Below, piece by piece: positions 36,021-43,453 of a DNA stretch of 43,453 bases; position 1 is the first letter of the stretch; every line of letters starts with the position of its first letter. The notes below the pieces were generated by a model. It saw only the letters and a list, made by a program, of their open reading frames with translations. It was not told where the DNA came from and made no database searches. The stretch comes from Ichthyophonus hoferi. Its lineage: Eukaryota; Opisthokonta; Ichthyosporea; Ichthyophonida; Ichthyophonidae. The position numbers were made by a program, and so were the translations under genes. Location of the stretch: contig NAOQ01000429.1 in assembly GCA_002751075.1 (NCBI GenBank), positions 4,873 to 48,325 of the forward strand, written 5' to 3'.

Positions 36021-37040
36021 TAAATGATATGACTGGACGACCCTACATAGCCCGGCATTTAACTGGTGTCTTTAAAGCTTCTAATTACTATTTAATGTTT
36101 CCCCAACCTCTGAGGCTATCTTCTAATAACCATTCCCTTCTTTAAGGCCTCTCAGTTTACACCCAGTCTAGCCCATCTGTTCTATTTCCTGCTACCCCTA
36201 TTGCACTTCTACTTTAAACCAGTTAGGACTATATATATGGGAATGTGTATAGTAGGATCATCCCCATATTGTAAAGGGTATTAATAGGTCGCTATGCCTT
36301 GTAAGGTTCAGACTGGATGCGAGAGGGCAGAGAACAGACACGGACCAAGTATAGTAATATGTATATTATTGTGTTACCACGCCCCCGTAAATCGTATGAG
36401 GCAAGAGACACTACGAAGCGGGGATTGGAATGATCATAGCCATAGGGTACAGCATGTGTGGAATAGGAAGGCTGGGGTGTCTAGTCGGGGTATATAACTA
36501 TAAGAGAAGAGAGAGGGGTAACAAGACATCACTCAGTACTATGGATACAATATAGGTAGGAACAGGGATCTGAAACTGCATATATCCACGATAAAGTATA
36601 TATATGGACCTGTGTCTTAGTGAGAGGAGAGGAAGGAGATAGTGCAATCTATTTTGTGGTTAGTTAGATATATGATCTAGGCCTATAGCTAAAAGTAAAT
36701 ACTAAACTTTAAAGTCCACTTGTACTTTTACGATCTAGTTTATCATTGGGATGATTATCTTGATAACAGAGCTGAGGCATGCTATTGGATCTGGCGATAG
36801 TTACCTATAAATAGACAAAGAGTGGCCCCTTGTTAATGTCATCTAGGGGTACCATCACAACCAAATGAACTAATAAACCATATTAGAAGCATATATATAT
36901 CAATAAGAAAGGTATACTGTGTCTGCTTTATTGGTTAACGCACATAGCGATAGATGAATCTTGTCATATAGCAAGATAATAGTAATAAAAGATGCGAGGT
37001 AATTGTGTTGCTTTCGAAAAGAAAATAAACATGGAATGGT
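36021..37040. other. Non-coding stretch
   Basis: 3' region of the preceding gene and unassigned sequence. A short ORF at 36294-36497 has no support. Confidence 0.35.
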
Positions 37041-37369
37041 ATGGGTCCTCGGGGTAAGCGTGGGCTGAACCACCATCACTGGTGGTATTCTAAATATACG
37101 CAAGGTCCCCTTCTGAGGTCACTCTCTCATGAGGGGAAACACATGTTTGTAATGTTTCGGTGCGAAATATGTCGACATTTCATTGGCTGTCACCCAGGCA
37201 TAGTCCTGTGGCGGTTAAGCATCTATTAGAACATGTAAAAAAATACAATGAAAGTAACAACAGAAATGATAATCTAGCCCTCAACCTGGTATGGAGGGAA
37301 CCACCAGCAAAGATGATTCGCGCATTAACCACAAGAAAGTACGGGAGTGGCAGACTTAAATCTTTATAA
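37041..37369 (+). other. Two overlapping protein-like frames, possible short gene or exon
   Basis: Frame 1 (ATG 37041) reads MGPRGKRGLNHHHWWYSKYT and on through RCEICRHFIGCHPG near 37200. Frame 2 (37160-37369) is protein-like in its second half: VAVKHLLEHVKKYNE, then LALNLVWREPPAKMIRALTT and a basic end RKYGSGRLKSL before TAA. The switch of coding quality near 37190-37205 coincides with CACCCAG and GGCATAG, which look like splice acceptors. So the true structure may be a last exon starting there rather than a frameshift. Family not recognised; small and basic, as ribosomal or nucleic-acid-binding proteins often are. Confidence 0.35.
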
Positions 37370-38786
37370 ATATAGAGGCAGGTATGTAGGCATATAGATA
37401 TATAAGTATGTATATAGGGGATAACCGTACCTCGTACTTATTTATATCCAGATCCACGTCACCACTGAGCCAATAGGCATGAAAGAAGAATATCTGAGAG
37501 GGTTATCAACCTATAAGTAGACTAGATCAAACATAATATCCAATTACATATACATTATTTTCTCTGTCAAGACAATACCAAGGTAGTTAATACATATTCC
37601 AGAACATGCACTTACCGTACATCTAATAACCTTGTTAGATAATGGCCGTAATTGTAATATTCCTGCTTAGTTACTCGCTTATCTTGCCATTGACATAAAA
37701 AGAAAAGCTTGCAAGAAAAAGGCCATAAAATACAGAAGATAACTCAAACACTATAACCAATGCGACACACAGATATAGACAGAAAACAACCCATATGGGC
37801 CCCTCTCTCTACCCCTATCAGCTCTTGCTCTAAGGCATTGCAATATCATGAGGTATGATATTAAATTGGCCTTGATCAGTGATAGAATGAATGAAACGAT
37901 CAATTTTCCTTTTCACGGGCCCAAACCATATAAAGACAGGCCTCTGGCATCCTATTGACCAAGATGGTTTTAGGGCAATATATTATTGGTAGTCTAGAGT
38001 CAACAGGAAAAATTTAAAATATCCTGGAAGGAGAAATATAATAACTATAGCCGGTATAGGTGTACCAAGAGCCTAGATATACGCTATAATCTACCAATCA
38101 TATTTAACATTACCTGACCGCTAGCCTATCATCCTTCTGTGGTCCTTTACATACAGCAAGGATAGAAAATAAAGCAAAAAGTAGGTATGGCTATACCAAT
38201 AAACTAAAACTACATATGTGTGTGGATAGTAGGGGCATATAAACCTTGCTTCCTGCCAAATCCTTTGTGACAAGGGGTGACATTTTAATAGTCTCAACAC
38301 CCAATGGGCGGTTAGATGTAAAAGATACTTTCATATGACCGGCCTGATCCACTGCCTTTTGTAGGCCCACCTCTGCCGTCTGGATGGATGAGATAGGGTT
38401 AGTATAATAACAGTATGTGTATGCACATTGTAATAAGTAGAAAGCTGCCTATTGCAGGGGGACCGGGGTGTATGTGAAAAAAGGAGTGCAGGAAATTGGT
38501 GGATAAAGGAAGAGATAATACAATTGGTGAAGAAGGGCAATGAGTAAAGGAATAATTGCGTATATATGTGTATAGATATATATGGAAAAGAATTGGCTTA
38601 TATGTACATCTAACGATTGTTTGTGTAAACATTAATGTAGAAAGAAAGGAAAAGATAAACACTACAAGGAAGTGCATGAGAAAGAAAAAGAGAGGGAATG
38701 TGCAAAGGAGGAAAAGACTAATGAAGTGGAGGTTGGTCGAGAATGGTAAGTAATAAGCAAGAAAGGGGAACAACAACATAAGCTAT
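37370..38786. other. Non-coding stretch
   Basis: No supportable gene. The 126-codon minus-strand open frame at 38399-38779 is composed almost wholly of Phe/Leu/Ser/Thr/His from pyrimidine-rich DNA and is judged to be chance. Confidence 0.4.
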
Positions 38787-38893
38787 AGTGTATAGTGCAT
38801 AGTACATAATGCGTAGTGTATAGTGTGTAGGGTATAGTGTATAGTGTATAGTGTATAGTCTGTAGTGTATAGTAAATAGTGTAAAGTGTGTAG
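38787..38893 (+). repeat. Heptanucleotide minisatellite, unit AGTGTAT, about 15 copies
   Basis: Units in order include AGTGTAT, AGTGCAT, AGTACAT, AATGCGT, AGTGTAT, AGTGTGT, AGGGTAT and AGTGTAT three times, all in strict 7-bp phase without indels. A minus-strand ORF across it (Tyr/Thr/His repeats) is an artefact of the repeat. Confidence 0.92.
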
Positions 38894-40649
38894 CATAAAT
38901 AACCCTATAACTCCCTTTTGAAAAAGATAAATGAAGGAAATTAGTATATATCAATACAGGGATGTGTGTATGGGTGGGTACATATAATTGAGTAACTAAG
39001 CCATATAATGATTATCATACAACTACTGGACAATATAATCTAATATATACTATATTAAGCGTGTGTTATCATCTCACAACAAAAACCATTACCCAATTGG
39101 ACGAATAGAAAAGGGAAAAGCCAATAGGATTATATAAATAACAATAATTTATAAATGCGCCAATTACTACTTGTCTTTACCGTAGATGAAAGATAGTAGG
39201 TGGATGTGTGTACTTTTTTTTATTAGGTTATTAAGTGAGTAATTATTGCATTATATTATTAAGCTAATTGGTAGCTGGCCATATATAAAACTTACCTTTC
39301 TCAAACTTTCCTCCTCACTATGGGCCATCAAGGGAAAGTCCCACGTGGTTCCCCTATGATAGGCACGTGTTAGGATATAATGCCTCTATAAATCTCCTGT
39401 GACTGGTGGACGAGGCACGGTAATATACACTACTGTTATTCTATCAATGTGTGGTCAGATGTGCCCTCAACACTAGCAGTAGTTTTATGGCATTGACTGG
39501 TGAGTAAATATCATAGTCATACAAGGGTACGTTCAAGATGCTAGGTAGGTATACTATCATATATGGCATATATTAATAAATCCATGCTGTGTGTGTGCTT
39601 GTCTTGTCTTAAATAGGCATAAGGATAAATAATTATAATATAATCATCCAATAGGAGAGGAATTAGGTATATCCATATGGGGCTATGTCATATCCTTATA
39701 TGGTCCTAAAGCGAGTATTAATGGGACTCTATGTATAGCTGTATCCGTTTGAGTATCAAAACCTACTTGTTGTTTGGTATGACCATTAATATATATGTAC
39801 CCTTAATTCTAAATAACCTTGGACTGGTTAGGGCTGATGAACAGTTACTATACATATGTGTGCTTGTACCTACTATCATACATGCTATCATACATACTAT
39901 CATACATACATAGTATAAGAATTTACACAATTGTGTGTGTGTCAATATAAGCAGGAATATAAAAACCGATATATATCAATGTGCGTATAGCTAGCTATGT
40001 ACAACTAGAATCAAGTATCTCTATTTGTTTCCAGGTCCCACCCACCCCTTCTGCTTGACAATGAGGTACAGTATATCCTGTAGTCTCCGCTCTGTGCTAT
40101 GGCGATTGTTGGCATTATCGGCCTCTGTGGGATGTGGGATAGCACAGAGGGATTAGTGATTATAATGATAAGTATAGGGATAGCCATATATGGCCAATGA
40201 GTATTTATGAGGTGTAGAGCAGGTGTATAGGTAAGACTTGTATTAATCTGCTAACTTAATGAAATATAATATTTAAAACAAACAGTAATCAACAAAATTT
40301 TATTATCATATGATGTGTCTGTGTATACATACATATATATGTAAATAAAGGAATATAATAAAGTAGTGATCCCAAGCACTCATCATCTTTATGCAGCTTC
40401 AGACACCTTCTACAATGTCCCTGCTAACCTCTTACCTGTTACGCGGCTAGCAGGTACAAAGGTTTCCTTGCCATGTTCAGTGGCCCATGCTGTCCCCAGG
40501 GAGAGTAAGCCCTACCTTGTGTACGTGATCATTCTACAACTATTGGTATATCCATACCACTAACCAATAACATAAATGATATTCTAATGTAGTCATATTC
40601 AAAGGACAAACACAGCAAGGCCAAGCCAATGCAGGTACTATGGTATAAC
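38894..40649. other. Mostly non-coding, with weak exon-like segments on the plus strand
   Basis: Weak candidates: CAATGTGTGGTC to GCATTGACTG with donor GTGAGT (about 39447-39500); a 31-base segment between TTTCCAG and GTACAG (about 40035-40065); and a segment after TATGCAG (about 40395-40453). These can be chained in phase in more than one way, giving only short peptides, so I do not call a gene. A 12-bp tandem repeat (CTATCATACATA, nearly three units) lies at about 39873-39911. Confidence 0.3.
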
Positions 40650-43176
40650 CTATAACCACCCACCCATAGCATTAGCATCAAGGCTGCTATCTTCAGTCTC
40701 CTCCACCCCTGTCATAGCCAGTTCAGCTGTCTCTTTCTTTCCTGTGTCCTCTTTATCCTGTACCTTTCCTTTTCGCTTTAGCTCTCTCTTTCTATTGGCC
40801 TTTTTCTGAGCCAATAATGCCTGAGCCTTTTTCGCCGCCTGAAGTGCATCGATTTCCGCTGAAGGGCAAAAATTAAAATATATCATAGGTTAAAGATGAT
40901 GAAAATGGATAGATGTATATAGATAGAGAGGGTGAGAGAAACAGTATATGCTGGTCTATGTTCAAATGTATTTCTTGTATCAATGTGTGTGGAAGAGAAG
41001 TAAAAGAATGTAGGAGTGAGTACAAAGGACAAATACTGTAACAGCAGTAATAATACTAAGCACAGCAAAAACAAGCCAAGCCATACCTATAGAGTATTTT
41101 GACTTTTCTAAATACATAGCGTCGGCAAACTCCTTGTACTCTTTCTCGTATGAAGTTAGGTCCTTAGTAATTACTTCAACTCTGTAATAGAAAAGCAACA
41201 TGTGCAAATATAGGTATGTATATGTAGGAGCAGAATAGCAGGAAGTGAAAGGAGGTACTAGGGGAATGTGTTAAAATAATGAAGATAATATAAAAGGATA
41301 GCAACCATAGCCCATAGCAAAGACAGTGAACCAAGTGACAGGACTTGATGATTGGTGGAAAGACATTGTATCTATTGATGAACCAATAAATGGCTTTTTA
41401 AGCTCCCTATCCCAGCCAATAACATTGAAATTTCTTCATAGACTGAATGAGTCACCCCCATTGATTGGACCTAACTAAAGTGTGTTCGCAGACTGGCATG
41501 ACATGGCCACAATAACAATGAAAATAAAAACCCGATAAAATCATACATATACATATAGATAATACCTATTCCCCTGTCTGTATCGACTCTGTTGTGTTAC
41601 AGTGCTGCTCTGTTCATGCATATATATATATAATTTTCTATGACGTTGTTCGGGTATTGTTTTCTCTAAAATTGCTTGTTATATAAAATTAATTTTGTAA
41701 TGTATATGCTTCCACGCGACTGAGTACATACTGCCCAAGATAGGTATAGGTATATGTATATGTATATATATATATTTATATTTATATATGTAGTTGTATG
41801 TGCATATGTATGGTATGGGTTTATGCATGAATCTGGCAGCTTAGTTACATATATGTGTGTATATAGGTGGGCATGTTACGTAATGTGTATGCATATATAT
41901 GTTGCTAACAGCCACTCTACCCACCCTACATTGACCCTCTCTGCCTCCCCTGCATCTAGCCTACCTTTCTAATAGAGTGCTGGCAACTAGACAATACCTT
42001 GGCCGTGGAGAGGGCCTGTACAGTATAGTGTCACATCGTATTAGTATTCCAACGTTTACCTAATGATAGAAATTACTAGTTGGATAAGTTCATGTAAAGC
42101 AAAATAACTAAGGTATTAGCTAATTGTAAACCGATTTGTAGATGGGAGGACAGGGTAAAACAGGGGAGGGAAATAATAAATTAATAATGAAAAAATATAA
42201 GAAATAGCTGGCAAGTGTTAAACATAAGAAGAGTGCATAAGTATTAGGGACGCAAGCCTGTATGTATAGTATGATGTCTGCTAGTATGTGGGCATGTACA
42301 TATGTATGCAGGTATAAATAGATAAACATGTGCATGTGTGTGTGTGTGTGCATGTAAGCTATTTGGTTTGTAGAAGTGATTATGGAGGCTAAGTTTGTAA
42401 ACTTAATTATTTATGAATGTGTGCAAGTCTTCCTCTCTTTATACATATATTACTTCACGTAAGTTTGTGGAAGTGTAGATGTATAAGTTTATTTTCTGGG
42501 ACAGTGTCCACGCGTCAATGTCTACATGGATGTGTATTCATATATCTGCATATCTGCGCAATAATGTGCAAGTATATATATAACTGTACTTGTGAAAGAG
42601 GAATACTTGCCTTTTGGTTTCTGTCTCTTGTGGTTTAGATACCTGTGATGCAGCCATCGAGAATTGCCGCATCATTTTAACAAGAACAGACTCTGAAATG
42701 TTTAAGGAAGACAGAAAAAGCAAGATACACAAGTGATGTGGAGAAAAGTACATAGAAGAGAGGGGAAAGGAATGGAAGAAGGACAGATCTCACACAGTTA
42801 GTTGGCTAGCCCCTACTATTAGAACAGATTTTGAATGCCATTTATCCATCTCCCCACTATTCTCGCTCCAACTACATAGTTTTATTTGTCAATTACTTGT
42901 ATATCTCCCTTTAGTCTTTCGTTCGTTCTACTGTCACCCTTATTTATTTCTTTATTAACTGATATATAAAATTCTGTCTACCAATAATGAGACAAGTTAA
43001 ACATCTAGATTCCCAATCACCGCCATCCCTTTCTCAATCACATCATCTCTAAGACATAACTTCAACACCTCACTGTTTAAAAGTTTTGGTAAGGTAGAGT
43101 TTATCAGCCACATGCCTTGATAAAATAGCCTCAGGGTTATGCACTTCTTCAAGGAAGATGAATAAGACTTGATCAT
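40650..43176 (-). CDS. Unrecognised charged coiled-coil protein gene, four firm exons plus a possible first exon
   Basis: Minus-strand exons, 5' to 3': 43176-43074 (tentative), 42692-42611, 42015-41965, 41181-41087 and 40858-40650 (stop TAG). All phases agree; the sum is 540 nt, 179 residues. The last four exons are well supported by acceptors TTTCAG, TGTACAG, TTACAG and CTTCAG and donors GTAGGC and GTATGG. The donor of 42692-42611 is AG|GCAAGT, a GC-AG type. The tentative first exon starts MIKSYSSSLKKCITLRLFYQ, basic and free of acids, as a mitochondrial presequence would be. The C-terminal half is coiled coil: LLERVEVITKDLTSYEKEYK, then AEIDALQAAKKAQALLAQKK, a Lys/Arg-rich stretch and an acidic tail ending NAMGGWL. 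If exon 1 is wrong, translation could start at ATG 42675. Function unknown. Confidence 0.62.
41188..41964. other. Intron sequence of the minus-strand coiled-coil gene
   Basis: The largest intron of that gene (41182-41964, about 783 bp on the minus strand). It holds TA-rich simple sequence near 41755-41790. No separate gene is supported. Confidence 0.5.
42331..42350 (+). repeat. (TG)n microsatellite within an intron
   Basis: Run of TG dinucleotides flanked by CATG on both sides, inside the intron 42016-42610. Confidence 0.7.
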
Positions 43177-43252
43177 TGTGCCTTTACTCTACGCTCTATG
43201 ACATGAACACGTTGTCAATTCAAAAAGAAAAAAAGAAGAAAAAAAAAGTTAG

Positions 43253-43453
43253 CTAGGTCAGAGATCGGCCTACTTCCACCACAATGACCCTCTTAATGCG
43301 TCCTTTTTTAACAATGTAGGTAGCATGAGGGATTAAATATAATTGACGTATATATAATACCAGCAATAAGCTAGATGGTGTGCTCAATAATAAACAATCT
43401 GGCCGCTTTCCATCATTTTTCAATCTTTTAAAAGGTCCTCCCATTGATGCTGA
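43253..43453 (-). CDS. Edge-truncated open frame, unassigned
   Basis: The minus strand is open from the window edge (SAS then MGGPFKRLKNDGKRPDCLLL at 43444 downward) to a stop at 43253. It includes a basic stretch IVKKGRIKRVIVVEVGRSLT. It could be an exon of a gene that starts outside the window or the remains of a mobile element. There is no motif to decide. A pyrimidine/purine-rich run follows at about 43220-43250. Confidence 0.25.
   Translation of the reverse strand, partial: SASMGGPFKRLKNDGKRPDCLLLSTPSSLLLVLYIRQLYLIPHATYIVKKGRIKRVIVVEVGRSLT

Noticed and set aside
38399-38779. 126-codon hydrophobic minus-strand frame
   Set aside because: Composition follows from a pyrimidine-rich strand. 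No motif, no splice context, and it runs into the minisatellite.
38718-38954. Minus-strand frame with Tyr-Thr-His repeats
   Set aside because: It is the translation of the AGTGTAT minisatellite.
39447-40453. A plus-strand gene built from three small exon-like segments
   Set aside because: The segments can be joined in phase in two different ways, giving only short unlike peptides with no start codon, so the support is too weak.
1-43453. CRISPR arrays, bacterial operons, riboswitches or rRNA genes
   Set aside because: None is present. The window is eukaryotic and the repeats seen are not spaced direct repeats of the CRISPR type.

Overview
The window is an AT-rich eukaryotic scaffold segment with two runs of N. 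Spliceosomal GT-AG introns of roughly 0.2 to 0.6 kb in the best-resolved genes, a mitochondrial type II NADH dehydrogenase and a homeodomain protein point to a nuclear genome with few, well-separated genes. An opisthokont protist or early-diverging fungus would fit. The sequence alone does not fix the lineage, and this placement is a weak inference.

Layout: 0.6-0.95 kb holds an old repeat fragment (copy D). 3.9-8.2 kb (+) holds an eight-exon NDH-2 gene resolved to single-base exon borders (503 residues). 8.2-11.8 kb is non-coding, with one 164-bp tandem duplication. 11.8-26 kb is a transposon graveyard. It contains an unclassified repeat family in direct and inverted copies (11.8-13.8 kb), an N gap, three minus-strand copies of a unit starting TGTT and carrying the same short ORF (15.1-16.0, 20.4-21.2, 24.2-25.1 kb), a fourth relative with 225-250 bp inverted arms (21.84-22.82 kb), a gag-like protein fossil (18.6-20.4 kb), and a decayed hAT transposase (23.7-25.3 kb) into which one TGTT unit has inserted. 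27.1-27.6 kb holds an exact 180-bp duplication on both sides of the second N gap, probably an assembly fault. 29.0-30.9 kb (+) is a three-exon homeobox gene (380 residues). 34.9-36.0 kb (+) is the 3' part of an unrecognised coiled-coil gene. 37.0-37.4 kb holds protein-like ORFs. 38.8 kb holds a 7-bp minisatellite. 40.65-43.18 kb (-) is an unrecognised coiled-coil gene of four firm exons plus a possible first exon, with one apparent GC-AG intron.

Nothing suggests that the host genes form one pathway. NDH-2 belongs to the respiratory chain, the homeobox gene is a transcription regulator, and the two coiled-coil genes are unassigned. The most novel material is the TGTT-unit family and its link to inverted-arm and nested copies.
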